A DNA stretch of 64,000 bases from an uncultured Clostridia bacterium (lineage in GTDB: Bacteria; Bacillota; Clostridia; Oscillospirales; Acutalibacteraceae), in the NCBI GenBank assembly GCA_944384995.1, contig CALWVN010000006.1, positions 30,443-94,442 of the forward strand. Direction: 5' to 3'. Of this stretch, positions 1 to 8,409 are shown piece after piece. The notes under the pieces were generated by a model. It had not been told where the DNA came from. It did not search any database and was given only the letters and a program-made list of their open reading frames with translations. Both the position numbers and the translations under genes were made by a program. Every line of letters starts with the position of its first letter. The stretch's first letter is position 1.

Positions 1-191
1 ATATTTTCCAAATACTGTTCCATGATCGACTTGTCCACCGTGTCAAGAACGGCAATTTTTTCATCATCCAAAAAATAGGCGTTGTAGGAAACGCCGTTCG
101 GCACGGGATACATGTTTTCAAACAGCGAAAGTCTGCGGTCGCTGCCGCCGATATAGGAAATATTCTCTGTAATTTTGCGTGTGCAATACAT
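1..191 (-). CDS. Flavodiiron protein (FprA-type), N-terminal fragment
   Basis: Only the first 63 codons are in the window; the gene runs off the left edge. The visible part resembles the start of A-type flavoproteins/flavorubredoxins: a YIGG segment, DRRLSLFEN, GVSYNAYFL, and an LDTVD stretch that begins the metallo-beta-lactamase-like diiron domain. The family reduces O2 or NO to protect anaerobes, usually fed by rubredoxin. The ATG at 189-191 is preceded by GGAGG at normal spacing. The diiron ligands and flavodoxin domain lie outside the window, so the assignment rests on N-terminal similarity alone. Confidence 0.75.
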   Translation of the reverse strand, partial: MYCTRKITENISYIGGSDRRLSLFENMYPVPNGVSYNAYFLDDEKIAVLDTVDKSIMEQYLEN

Positions 192-239
192 AACTGTGAT
201 TCCTCCGTTTGCGTTTTGGGAAGTCCCCAATCGAACAGT

Positions 240-258
240 ATTGTATCATATTTTGATA
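240..258 (-). promoter_or_regulatory. Candidate promoter and operator of the flavodiiron gene
   Basis: On the minus strand a TACAAT -10-like hexamer (240-245) sits about 50 bases before the start codon. It overlaps the palindrome TATCATATTTTGATA (244-258). A palindrome over a -10 box suits a stress-responsive repressor site, but no specific regulator is recognised and the -35 is weak. Confidence 0.35.
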
Positions 259-290
259 GGAAAAGCTATGGAAAATTCCATAGGCGCGGA

Positions 291-324
291 AAAACGGCAA
301 AGCGCTGTGCTTTGCCGTTTTTTT
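291..324 (-). terminator. Rho-independent terminator of the XRE gene
   Basis: A 13-bp inverted repeat (291-303 / 309-321) with a 5-base loop and flanking A and T runs lies just downstream of the XRE-family gene on the minus strand. It could work in both directions. Confidence 0.8.
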
Positions 325-337
325 CATGAAAAAGTCG

Positions 338-973
338 TTATTTTTGCTCGTCGGACGCGTCATTTTTTCCCTGATCGGGCTTATAGAAGCATGCAACGAT
401 CCAATAATACAGCGGAATAAGCAGAAAGATGACCCAGCTTGGATTCCAGAGCCCGCCGAGGAAGCCGAGCAGCAAATACACAAGCAAAATGACCTCGGGT
501 ACAGGCATAGCCAGCAGCCGCGCTTTCCTGCTGCGGATCTCCAGTGCGCCGGCCAAATGATAATAGATCGGGAGGAGCAAGAAAACAAGCCACGACGGAT
601 GCCAAATATCACCTGCAAAGCCGAAAATCAGATATACGATGACAACCACCAGCGGGAAAGGGAATTTCAGCAGGCTGTCCGCTTTTTTCTGTACGGGTGT
701 TTTGGGAAGCTTTTTTGGCGCTTCCTCCTCGGACTGTTCTGCATCGGCGCCGTCGAGCACATACGCGTCGTTTTCAGTGTTCAAAAGCGCGTCAAGCGTC
801 ATGCCGTACAGCTGCGCCAACGCCATAAGATTGTCGGTATCGGGCGAGGCCTCTGCGCGCTCCCATTTGGAGATCGCCTGACGGCTGATGCCGAGCTTTT
901 CGGCAAGCGCCTCCTGCGAAAGACCGTTCGCCTTGCGCAGCGCGACTAAGCGGTTCGCAATTTCAATATTCAT
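338..973 (-). CDS. XRE-family transcriptional regulator with membrane tail
   Basis: 211 aa. Residues 1-60 form a Cro/C1-type helix-turn-helix (GLSQEALAEKLGISRQAISKWE). A short linker is followed by about four hydrophobic helices from residue 100 onward, including repeated WHPSWLVFLL and WNPSWVIFLL blocks. The architecture is a membrane-tethered DNA-binding protein, common in Firmicutes and of largely unknown ligand. AGGGAG precedes the ATG, and a TATAAT-like -10 lies about 40 bases upstream. It is transcribed alone and ends in its own terminator. The target and signal are unknown; it might act on its own promoter or the adjacent flavodiiron gene. Confidence 0.85.
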   Translation of the reverse strand: MNIEIANRLVALRKANGLSQEALAEKLGISRQAISKWERAEASPDTDNLMALAQLYGMTLDALLNTENDAYVLDGADAEQSEEEAPKKLPKTPVQKKADSLLKFPFPLVVVIVYLIFGFAGDIWHPSWLVFLLLPIYYHLAGALEIRSRKARLLAMPVPEVILLVYLLLGFLGGLWNPSWVIFLLIPLYYWIVACFYKPDQGKNDASDEQK

Positions 974-1041
974 AGTGTTCTCCCTTCAAGCGGTTGTTTG
1001 GCAGAATTATAATATAATCCACTTAGGTTTGCCACCGATTT

Positions 1042-1072
1042 CGGTTTGCAGCGGGAAATTTCCCTGCAACCG
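1042..1072. other. Imperfect hairpin downstream of the MltG-like gene
   Basis: An extended imperfect inverted repeat is centred on GGGAAATTTCCC, with outer arms CGGTT/AACCG. It lies 25 bases past the stop of the MltG-like gene and upstream of the XRE promoter. It lacks a U-tract, so it could be a weak terminator or a mRNA 3'-end stabiliser. Confidence 0.4.
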
Positions 1073-1097
1073 TCGGTTGCTGTGCGCGGTTGCGGCT

Positions 1098-1991
1098 TTA
1101 ATAGCCCATTTCCTCGCAGTTTTTCTGGTGCTCCTCATATGTCGCAGAAAAGCGCGATTCATAAGGCGGTTCCGTATCGATGACGAAATACAGATAATCC
1201 GTATCATCGGGGTTCAGCGCCGCGTTGATGGAGGAAAGCCCCGGATTGCAGATGGGGCCTGCCGGCAGGCCGCCGCAGCGGTAGGTGTTGTAATAGTATT
1301 TGTAGTGGTCGATCTGATCGGGATATTGCAGCTCGATGACGCCCGTGCAGTATTTTACGGTCACATCGCATTGCAGCTTCATGCCGTCGTCCAACCGATT
1401 GTAAAGCGTCGAAGCGATCAGCGTGCGCTGCTCGGCGGTGTATGCCTCTTTCTCAATGATAGAAGCCATCGTCAAAATCTCGTGGATGGAATACCCCATG
1501 GACTGCGCCTTTGCTTTCATGCTGTCCGTGATGCGCGCGGCGGACGCGGCCAGCATTTCATCAATGACGGCTTTGGGCTCTGTATTCTTTTCAAATTCAT
1601 AGGTCGCGGGGAACAGATACCCTTCCAGGGGGAAGCAGACATTTTCTGCCGCACGCACATCGGAAAGCAGGGGGTTCGAAGAAAGGTCGTAATTTTGCGC
1701 CGCCTCCAAAAAAGCGTCGCTTGTGCAAATGCCCTTTTCCTCCAAAAGCCACGAAATGCGCACAAGGGTGTAACCCTCGGGCACGGTGACGGAAATGAGG
1801 TCGGATTGCCGAACGCTTTGCGTTTCGGGCGCGTCGGTGCCGTCGGCATAGACGCCGCCGCTGTATCTCGTTGTACCGTAAGGGCTGTCCTCTGAGGTCG
1901 TCGTGTCGCCGTCCCCCGAACCGCACGCCGTGAGCACCAGCAGCATGCACGCCAAAAACAGGCATAAAATGGATTTATATTGCAATTTCAT
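1098..1991 (-). CDS. mltG: MltG/YceG-like endolytic murein transglycosylase (lipoprotein)
   Basis: 297 aa. MltG cleaves nascent glycan strands at the membrane and so sets peptidoglycan strand length. Family motifs are clear: LEGYLFPATYEF, ASIIEKEA (its first Glu matches the catalytic residue of E. coli MltG), STLYNRL, LQCDVTVKY, and GLPAGPICNPG near the C-terminus. The usual N-terminal transmembrane anchor is replaced by a lipoprotein signal (LLVLTAC, lipobox Cys about residue 23) and a Ser/Thr-rich linker, and the LysM-like domain is short. An upstream TTG at 2001-2003 is possible, but GGAG 6 bases before the ATG at 1991 favours the shorter form. It is monocistronic. Confidence 0.88.
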   Translation of the reverse strand: MKLQYKSILCLFLACMLLVLTACGSGDGDTTTSEDSPYGTTRYSGGVYADGTDAPETQSVRQSDLISVTVPEGYTLVRISWLLEEKGICTSDAFLEAAQNYDLSSNPLLSDVRAAENVCFPLEGYLFPATYEFEKNTEPKAVIDEMLAASAARITDSMKAKAQSMGYSIHEILTMASIIEKEAYTAEQRTLIASTLYNRLDDGMKLQCDVTVKYCTGVIELQYPDQIDHYKYYYNTYRCGGLPAGPICNPGLSSINAALNPDDTDYLYFVIDTEPPYESRFSATYEEHQKNCEEMGY

Positions 1992-2101
1992 GATATGCTC
2001 CAATCTGAAAGATATACGCTATTCTATCAGATTATCGTGCAATTTGCAACTTTGAGACGAAAAATGTAACCAAATCGCAAAAACGCAGCTGCATTTTTCT
2101 C

Positions 2102-3214
2102 TTACCCGTTCGGTGCGAGCGGCCGGCACTGCGCTTCCTCGGCGAACACGCGAAACAGAGGCAGGCAGGCGGAGAAAAACGCTTTGTATGCCTCGCAGTA
2201 ATCGGCGCTCTCTTTGGTGCGCTTGCAGCCGCCGGCGCGGCACAGCGGGAAGAATTTGCAGCTGCGGCAGCGTTCGGGCACAGGCAGGCTCTCTTTGATA
2301 AAGCGCGCGGCAGTTTCGCTTTGCGCCATAGCGGCAAAGTCCGTATCGGCAATGTTGCCGAGCAGGTATTCATCCGTGCAGTAAAAATCACAGGGGTAGA
2401 TGTTGCCGTTGCTTTCCGAAACAAATTGGTGCGCGCAATGCCCTGCCATGCCGCATTGCTCGGGATTCTGCCCGAGGTACATACGCACGAGGTTGTCAAA
2501 TTGCCGCACACTGATATATTGTCCGCGCATATAGTCTTCGGTATACAGCTTGAACACACGGATCAAAAAATCGGCGTACTGCGCGCTCGTCATGTAAAGC
2601 TCGCTTTCCTCGTCGGAGCCGAACGGGCGCAGGCAGGGGATAAACTGCAAATACCGAAAGCCCTTTTTGCGGAAAAAGCGGTAGATACGTTCGCCGTTTT
2701 CGGCACAATAACCTGTGAGCACCGTAAGGATGTTGAATTCCGCACCATGCTTTTTTAAAACGGCGGCGGCGTTTTGAATTTGATGAAACGTGTTTTGACC
2801 CGAGGGTGTTTTACGGAATTTGTTGCCGTCGAAATCGCCGTCCAAGCTCAGCCCCGTCAGAAAATTGTGCTTAGCAAGAAAACGCGCCCATGCGGCATTG
2901 ATTTGTGTGCCGTTGGTCTGGATGCTGTAATACACGGGGCTGTTTTTTGTATTTTTCTCCCGCACCGTGCGCACAAAATGCTCAAAATACGGAAGCCCCG
3001 CGAGTGTCGGCTCGCCGCCCTGAAAGGCGAACGAGACGGTTTTGCCGTCGGCAAAGATCAGCGCCTTTTCAATCAAGAGCGTTGCTGTTTCAGGCGTCAT
3101 AATGCCGAAGCCGAGGTGCTCGCGATGTTCGGCGACATCGCGGTAAAAGCAGTATTCACAGCTTAAATTGCAAAGCGACGAGGCAGGCTTGATCATCAAA
3201 GAAAGCGGGGGCAT
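2102..3214 (-). CDS. Anaerobic sulfatase-maturase-like radical SAM/SPASM enzyme
   Basis: 370 aa. The N-terminus MPPLSLMIKPASSLCN and the CNLSCEYC motif (CX3CX2C, binding the SAM-cleaving [4Fe-4S] cluster) are typical of anSME. These enzymes oxidise an active-site Cys or Ser of sulfatases to formylglycine. A GGEPTL motif follows at about residue 66. Cys-rich segments in the last 130 residues (CGMAGHCAHQ, CDFYC, CRSCKFFPLCRAGGC) form the SPASM auxiliary-cluster region. No sulfatase gene is nearby, so the substrate is encoded elsewhere or the enzyme modifies another peptide. A 27-base gap separates it from the acetyltransferase upstream, so the two may be co-transcribed. Confidence 0.85.
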   Translation of the reverse strand: MPPLSLMIKPASSLCNLSCEYCFYRDVAEHREHLGFGIMTPETATLLIEKALIFADGKTVSFAFQGGEPTLAGLPYFEHFVRTVREKNTKNSPVYYSIQTNGTQINAAWARFLAKHNFLTGLSLDGDFDGNKFRKTPSGQNTFHQIQNAAAVLKKHGAEFNILTVLTGYCAENGERIYRFFRKKGFRYLQFIPCLRPFGSDEESELYMTSAQYADFLIRVFKLYTEDYMRGQYISVRQFDNLVRMYLGQNPEQCGMAGHCAHQFVSESNGNIYPCDFYCTDEYLLGNIADTDFAAMAQSETAARFIKESLPVPERCRSCKFFPLCRAGGCKRTKESADYCEAYKAFFSACLPLFRVFAEEAQCRPLAPNG

Positions 3215-3241
3215 AAAAAGAACTCCTTAGCGGTTGCTTGA

Positions 3242-3844
3242 TTATTCTGTTTCGGGGTCAAACATCGGGTAGCGGTCTTTATCCGCCTGTGTGATCTCGC
3301 GCAGCACGCGGCAGGGGACGCCCACGGCGACGACGTTTGCGGGGATGTCCTTTGTCACTACGCTGCCCGCCCCGATGACCGCGTTGTCCCCGATCGTCAC
3401 GCCCGCAAGCACGGTCGAGCCCGCGCCGATCCAGACATTATTTCCGACGGTGATGGGCTTTGCGATCTCTAAGCCCGCCTTGCGCTGCTCGGGGTCGGTG
3501 GGGTGCTCGGCGGTGGTAAAGCAGCAGTTCGGCGCGATAAATACGTGGTCGCCGAAGGTGACTTTCGCGCCGTCGGTAATGACAAGGTTATGGTTCGCAT
3601 AAAACCAGTCCCCGACGGAAATGTTGTAGCCGTAATCGCACCAAAACGGCGGGGTGAACACGACTTCTTTCCCCATTTTGCCGAGCAGGGTGCGTAAAAT
3701 TTCCGCCTGCGCTTCGTAGTTGTTGGGATTGAGCTGATTATATTTGTGGCATTTGTCCTTTGCTTTGCGGATCTCCGCTTCGTAAGCGGGGTTGTAGCAC
3801 CCCTGAAACAGGCAGTAAAGCGGGACTTCCGGTTTGCCGTTCAT
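3242..3844 (-). CDS. Maltose/galactoside O-acetyltransferase family protein
   Basis: 200 aa, the full length of the LacA/Maa family. An N-terminal maltose acetyltransferase cap (YNPAYEAEIRKAK...NQLNP) is followed by left-handed beta-helix hexapeptide repeats (ITVGNNVWIGAGSTVLAG, IGDNAVIGAGSVV). The catalytic His lies in TTAEHP. It transfers acetyl from acetyl-CoA to a sugar hydroxyl in the cytoplasm. AGGAGG precedes the ATG. Substrate specificity cannot be read from sequence; it could be a detoxifying maltose/galactoside enzyme or a surface-sugar acetylase. Confidence 0.88.
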   Translation of the reverse strand: MNGKPEVPLYCLFQGCYNPAYEAEIRKAKDKCHKYNQLNPNNYEAQAEILRTLLGKMGKEVVFTPPFWCDYGYNISVGDWFYANHNLVITDGAKVTFGDHVFIAPNCCFTTAEHPTDPEQRKAGLEIAKPITVGNNVWIGAGSTVLAGVTIGDNAVIGAGSVVTKDIPANVVAVGVPCRVLREITQADKDRYPMFDPETE

Positions 3845-3891
3845 ATGTATCCTCCTATGTACGTTTGGAATGTACTTTGCACAGAAACCAA

Positions 3892-3924
3892 AAAGCGCGC
3901 CCCAAAACGGGCGCGCTTTCAGAA
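3892..3924 (-). terminator. Terminator of the hydrogenase operon
   Basis: An 11-bp GC-rich stem (3892-3902 / 3909-3919) is followed on the minus strand by a run of five T residues, just past the hydA stop codon. Confidence 0.85.
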
Positions 3925-3929
3925 CCTGC

Positions 3930-5672
3930 TTAATTATACTTTTTGCGCGCTACATAAGAAGTGTGCAAGATCTCGTGTGCCTTGTGGCTGCCGGGCTCGC
4001 CGAGGAACTCTTGATACAGCTTTTGGATGGTTTCGTTTTCGTGCGATTTGCGCTTCTTGTTTTTGGAATCCGCATCATACAGCGCCGCGGCACGCCGGGC
4101 TTTCAGATCTACAAAGTTGCGCACGACCGCGTGCTGGATCGGCTGGCCGCCGCCGTTGATGCAGCCGCCGGGGCAGCCCATGATCTCAATGAACTGGTAG
4201 TCCGCCGTGCCGTCCTTGATCTTGTCAAGCAGCACCTTGGCGTTCTTCGTGCCGCTTGCCACGGCGACCTTGATCTTTGTGCCGTCCACATCGTACTCGG
4301 CTTCCTTGATCGCCTTCATGCCGCGAACCTCTTTGAAATCGACGCTCGGCAGCTCCTTGCCGGTCAGAGTCTCGACCGCAGTACGCAGCGCCGCTTCCAT
4401 AACGCCGCCCGTTGCGCCGAAAATGGTGGCAGCGCCCGTGGATTCACCGAACGGGATGTCAAAGCTCTCATCGGGCAGGTGCTTGAAGAAGATGCCTGCG
4501 CTCTCAATCATGCGCGCAAGCTCGCGGGTAGTGATGGCGATGTCCACATCCGGATAGCCGGATGCCGCCTGGTCGGGACGCTTGGTCTCGAACTTTTTGG
4601 CGGTGCAGGGCATCACGCCCACCACGACCATATCTTTCGGATCTATGCCCATTTTCTGCGCATAATAGGTCTTCATCGTCGCGCCGAACATCTGCTGCGG
4701 AGATTTGCAGGTGGACAGATGCGGGATCAGCTCCGGGTAATAGTGCTCGCAGTATTTGATCCAGCCGGGCGAGCAGGAGGTGATCATCGGCAGCACGCCG
4801 CCGTTCTGCACACGGTCTAAGAATTCGTTTGCTTCCTCCATGATCGTAAGGTCGGCGGCAAAGTCCGTATCAAATACGCGGTCAAAGCCGAGCCGGCGCA
4901 GCGCCGCGACCATTTTGCCCTCGACGTTGGTGCCGATGTGCATCCCGAACGCCTCGCCGAGCGTCGCGCGGATGGAGGGCGCGGTGTTGACGATGACGAA
5001 CTTGTCGGGGTCGTTGATGGCGGCGAGCACCTTGTCGGTGTCGTCTTTTTCCACAATAGCACCCGTCGGGCAGTTGACAATGCACTGCCCGCAGGAAATG
5101 CACGAGACCTCTGCCAAATCCTTGTCGAATGCGGAGCTGATGTGCGTGTCAAAGCCGCGCGCATTCGCGCCGATGACCGAAATGCCCTGCGCGTCGCAGG
5201 CGGCGACACAGCGGCGGCAGAGGATGCACTTGTTGTTGTCGCGCACCATGTGCGCGGCGGAATCGTCGAAATCGTAGTGAATGGTCTCGCCCGCAAAGGC
5301 GTTTTCGTCATCCACGCCGAATTCCTTGCAAAGCGCCTGTAATTCGCAGTTGCCGCTGCGCACGCAGGAAAGGCACTTTTTGTCGTGGGTGGAAAGGATC
5401 AGTTCCAGCGTCGTCTTGCGTGAGTGGCGCACACGCTCGGTGTTGGTATACACCTCCATGCCCTCGTTCACCGGGTACACGCACGCGGTCACAAGGTTCC
5501 TTGCGCCCTTTACCTCCACCATGCAGATGCGGCACGCGCCGATCTCGTTCATGTCTTTCAAATAGCAGAGCGTCGGGATCTCGATGCCGGCGAAACGCGC
5601 CGCCTCCAAAATCGAAATACCTTTCGGCACGCTTAAGGGCATGCCGTTGATTTTAATGTTTACGGTTTCCAT
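3930..5672 (-). CDS. hydA: [FeFe]-hydrogenase catalytic subunit of a trimeric HydABC-type enzyme
   Basis: 580 aa. In order: a plant-type [2Fe-2S] domain (Cys36, 47, 50, 64), a His-Cys [4Fe-4S] domain (about 95-115), two [4Fe-4S] clusters (about 149-201), then the H-cluster domain. H-cluster motifs are TSCSPGW (298-304), MPCTAKK (354-360) and MGCPGGCINGGGQ (498-510), followed by the fused small-subunit tail. The CpI-type TSCCP motif has Ser301 where the proton-relay Cys normally sits. With hydB and hydC it should form the NAD(H)/ferredoxin-linked cytoplasmic hydrogenase. AAGGAG 8 bases before the ATG at 5672 decides the start over an upstream GTG. It is the last gene of the operon. Confidence 0.95.
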   Translation of the reverse strand: METVNIKINGMPLSVPKGISILEAARFAGIEIPTLCYLKDMNEIGACRICMVEVKGARNLVTACVYPVNEGMEVYTNTERVRHSRKTTLELILSTHDKKCLSCVRSGNCELQALCKEFGVDDENAFAGETIHYDFDDSAAHMVRDNNKCILCRRCVAACDAQGISVIGANARGFDTHISSAFDKDLAEVSCISCGQCIVNCPTGAIVEKDDTDKVLAAINDPDKFVIVNTAPSIRATLGEAFGMHIGTNVEGKMVAALRRLGFDRVFDTDFAADLTIMEEANEFLDRVQNGGVLPMITSCSPGWIKYCEHYYPELIPHLSTCKSPQQMFGATMKTYYAQKMGIDPKDMVVVGVMPCTAKKFETKRPDQAASGYPDVDIAITTRELARMIESAGIFFKHLPDESFDIPFGESTGAATIFGATGGVMEAALRTAVETLTGKELPSVDFKEVRGMKAIKEAEYDVDGTKIKVAVASGTKNAKVLLDKIKDGTADYQFIEIMGCPGGCINGGGQPIQHAVVRNFVDLKARRAAALYDADSKNKKRKSHENETIQKLYQEFLGEPGSHKAHEILHTSYVARKKYN

Positions 5673-5684
5673 GGGGCACACTCC

Positions 5685-7472
5685 TTATCTCTTTGTAACC
5701 GCGCCGAATTTGCATGTCTCCATGCAAACGCCGCACTTGATGCACTTGTCCGTATCAATGGTATGGACTTCCTTGACCTTGCCGGAAATGGCGTCGGCGG
5801 GGCACTTGCGCGCACAGGCGGTGCAGCCGCGGCACTTGTCCGCGTCAATGGAATATACCGTCAGCGCCTTGCACACGCCCGCCGGGCAGTGCCGGTCTTG
5901 GATGTGCGCCACATATTCCTCACGGAAGAATTTGAGCGTGGCGAGCACGGGGTTGGGCGCGGTCTGCCCAAGGCCGCACAGGGAGTTTGCCTTGATGTAG
6001 TTGCAAAGGTCCTCCAATTTGTCAAGGTCCTCCATGGTCGCCTTGCCCGCGGTGATCTTGTCGAGCATTTCCAAAAGCCGTTTGGTGCCGACGCGGCAGG
6101 GTGTGCACTTGCCGCAGGATTCATCCACCGTGAAGTTCAAGAAGAACTTCGCGATGTCCACCATGCAGTTGTCCTCGTCCATGACGATCAAGCCGCCCGA
6201 GCCCATCATACAGCCGATGGCGGTGAGGTTGTCGTAGTCGATGGGCGTATCCATGAGCGAAGCGGGGATGCAGCCGCCGGAGGGACCGCCCGTCTGCGCC
6301 GCTTTGAACTTTTTGCCGTTCGGGATGCCGCCGCCGATCTCTTCGATGATCTCGCGCAGTGTTGTGCCCATCGGGATCTCCACAAGACCCGTGTTGCGGA
6401 TCTTGCCGCCGAGGGCGAAGACCTTTGTGCCCTTGGATCTTTCCGTACCCATGGAGGCAAACCAGTCCGCGCCGTTTAAGATGATCTGCGGGATGTTCGC
6501 AAAGGTCTCCACGTTGTTTTCCGTGGTGGGCTTGCCGAAAAGGCCCTTAACCGCCGGGTACGGCGGACGCGGACGCGGTTCGCCGCGATTGCCCTCGATG
6601 GAGGTCATCAGCGCGGTTTCCTCGCCGCAGACAAAGGCGCCGGCGCCCAGACGCACATGCAGATCAAAGTCAAATCCGGAATCAAAGATATTTTTGCCCA
6701 AAAGCCCGTATTCACGCGCCTGCTTGATCGCGATCTGCAACCGCTTTACGGCAATGGGGTATTCCGCACGGACATACACATAGCCCTCGCTCGCGCCCGT
6801 GGCATAGCCGCAGATTGCCATCGCCTCGATGATGCAGTGCGGGTCGCCCTCCAAAACGGAACGGTCCATGAAAGCACCGGGGTCGCCCTCGTCCGCGTTG
6901 CAGACGACATATTTCTGGTCGGCTTCGTTCGCTGCGGTAAAGCTCCATTTTTTGCCGGTCGGGAACCCGCCGCCCCCGCGCCCGCGAAGCCCGGAATCCG
7001 AGACGATCTGAATGACCTCTTGGGGCGTATATTCCTTTAAACATTTGGCAAGCGCCATATAGCCGTCATATGCGATGTATTCCTCGATGTTTTCGGGGTC
7101 GATCACGCCGCAGTTGCGCAGCGCGACGCGGTGCTGTTTTTTATAAAAGTCCGTTTCCTGCAAGGACTTCACGTCGTCCATCGTGACGGTCTCATCGTAA
7201 AGCAGACGCTTGACGATGCGGCCTTTGAGCAGATGCTCTTCGACGATCTCGGGTACGTCCGAGACCTTGACCTGGCTGTAAAAGCAGCCTTCCGGGTAGA
7301 CGATCATAATCGGGCCGAGCGCGCAAAGACCGAAGCAGCCCGTGCGTACGACCTTGATCTCCTCCTGAAGACCGCGGTCGGCGATCTCCTTTTCCAGCGC
7401 CTCGATGATCGCAGGGCTGTTGGAGGAGGTGCAGCCGGTACCGCCGCAAACCAGAACGTGGGAACGATACAT
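5685..7472 (-). CDS. hydB: NuoF-like NADH/FMN subunit of the bifurcating hydrogenase
   Basis: 595 aa. The N-terminal thioredoxin-like [2Fe-2S] domain has Cys9, 14, 46 and 50. The NuoF core shows GRGGGGFPTGKKW and NADEGDPGAF (FMN and NADH sites) and ESCGKCTPCRVG (the N3-type [4Fe-4S] site). Two ferredoxin-type [4Fe-4S] motifs end the protein (CRGCTACARKCP, CIKCGVCMETC). This is the complete HydB architecture of electron-bifurcating hydrogenases, where FMN is thought to split electrons between NAD+ and ferredoxin. Twelve bases separate its stop from the hydA ATG. A GGAGG site precedes its ATG. Confidence 0.95.
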   Translation of the reverse strand: MYRSHVLVCGGTGCTSSNSPAIIEALEKEIADRGLQEEIKVVRTGCFGLCALGPIMIVYPEGCFYSQVKVSDVPEIVEEHLLKGRIVKRLLYDETVTMDDVKSLQETDFYKKQHRVALRNCGVIDPENIEEYIAYDGYMALAKCLKEYTPQEVIQIVSDSGLRGRGGGGFPTGKKWSFTAANEADQKYVVCNADEGDPGAFMDRSVLEGDPHCIIEAMAICGYATGASEGYVYVRAEYPIAVKRLQIAIKQAREYGLLGKNIFDSGFDFDLHVRLGAGAFVCGEETALMTSIEGNRGEPRPRPPYPAVKGLFGKPTTENNVETFANIPQIILNGADWFASMGTERSKGTKVFALGGKIRNTGLVEIPMGTTLREIIEEIGGGIPNGKKFKAAQTGGPSGGCIPASLMDTPIDYDNLTAIGCMMGSGGLIVMDEDNCMVDIAKFFLNFTVDESCGKCTPCRVGTKRLLEMLDKITAGKATMEDLDKLEDLCNYIKANSLCGLGQTAPNPVLATLKFFREEYVAHIQDRHCPAGVCKALTVYSIDADKCRGCTACARKCPADAISGKVKEVHTIDTDKCIKCGVCMETCKFGAVTKR

Positions 7473-7484
7473 AGGGGCTCCTCC

Positions 7485-7859
7485 TTACTTTGTTGCGGCG
7501 CCGACGGTGAAATCCACGATCGGGTTGCCGTTCACAAGATGCTCGTTGACGACCTTGACCGCCTTTTCGGGGGTCATTTTGACATAGGTGATCTTTTCCT
7601 TGCCGGGCTCCATGACCTCTACGATCGGCTCGTATTGGCACATGCCGATGCAGCCGGTCTGTGAGACTGTAACACCCTTGAGCCCGCGCTTTGCGATCTC
7701 ATCCACAAAGGCATTGAGCACCGGCCGCGCGCCCGCCGCTATGCCGCAGGTCGCCATGCCCACGACCACGCGCGTGCAGTCGTCGCCCGTGTCCTCACGG
7801 ACGGTCATTTTTTTCTTCGCGTTGTCGCGAATCGCCATCAATTCTTCAATCGTTTTCAT
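7485..7859 (-). CDS. Thioredoxin-like [2Fe-2S] ferredoxin, hydrogenase accessory
   Basis: 124 aa. A NuoE-like/thioredoxin-like [2Fe-2S] fold is suggested by ATCGIAAGA and QTGCIGMCQYEP, which supply the four expected Cys ligands. It resembles the N-terminal domain of HydB as a stand-alone protein. Such genes recur between hydB and hydC in clostridial hydrogenase operons, presumably as an extra electron carrier. It overlaps the upstream HATPase gene by 14 bases and lies 12 bases before hydB, so translation is probably coupled. Confidence 0.85.
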   Translation of the reverse strand: MKTIEELMAIRDNAKKKMTVREDTGDDCTRVVVGMATCGIAAGARPVLNAFVDEIAKRGLKGVTVSQTGCIGMCQYEPIVEVMEPGKEKITYVKMTPEKAVKVVNEHLVNGNPIVDFTVGAATK

Positions 7860-8409
7860 ATGTTTCTCCTTTATACAGGCTTTCCGTATTTTCCCGTATG
7901 AAATCCCGCAGCCACTGTGCTACGGCAGGGTCGGAGAGCGGTACGCCCTCTAACAGCGCGGCAAGCTCTGCCGTATCGAGCACAAATTCCCGTCCGTCCA
8001 CGCGGTGCCGGTATAAAAACTGCCGGTCCGTGTTCATCGTGATGAGCGTGCACATCGTGGACGCCATATCCCCAAGCGGCGTGCAGTCCACATTGTCCGT
8101 ATGGAATGTGGCGCGCACCGAGGTACCGATCCCGACCTTCGACGAAATCTCCAGATCGCCGCCCGTCTGCTGCGCCGCAAGACGGAACAGCGGGATGCCC
8201 ATGCCGACCTTGCGCGTGGTGCGCGTTGTGTAAAACGGATCGAGCACGCGCTGTACCTGCTCGTCGGTCATGCCGCAGCCGTCGTCGTAAATGCCGAGCA
8301 CGAGCGTGTGCGCTTTCGTGTCCTCGAGCACCTCGATTCGGATGCACGCGGCACCCGCGGCAATGGAATTCTGTGCGATGTCCAGCACGTTGAGCGAAAG
8401 CTCGCGCAT
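7846..8409 (-). CDS. Stand-alone HATPase_c (GHKL) protein in the hydrogenase operon
   Basis: 187 aa. The ATP-binding fold of histidine kinases is complete: N-box DIAQNSIAAGA (about 11-21), G1 DDGCGM, F-box DPFYTT and G2 GMGIPLF. There is no dimerisation domain, phospho-acceptor His or sensor. About 75 C-terminal residues are unassigned. Its start overlaps the hydC stop by one base (TGATG) and its end overlaps the next gene. The same linkage is seen in other clostridial hydrogenase operons. It could be an anti-sigma-like kinase or a regulator of the complex; the role is not established. Confidence 0.85.
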   Translation of the reverse strand: MRELSLNVLDIAQNSIAAGAACIRIEVLEDTKAHTLVLGIYDDGCGMTDEQVQRVLDPFYTTRTTRKVGMGIPLFRLAAQQTGGDLEISSKVGIGTSVRATFHTDNVDCTPLGDMASTMCTLITMNTDRQFLYRHRVDGREFVLDTAELAALLEGVPLSDPAVAQWLRDFIRENTESLYKGETYEND

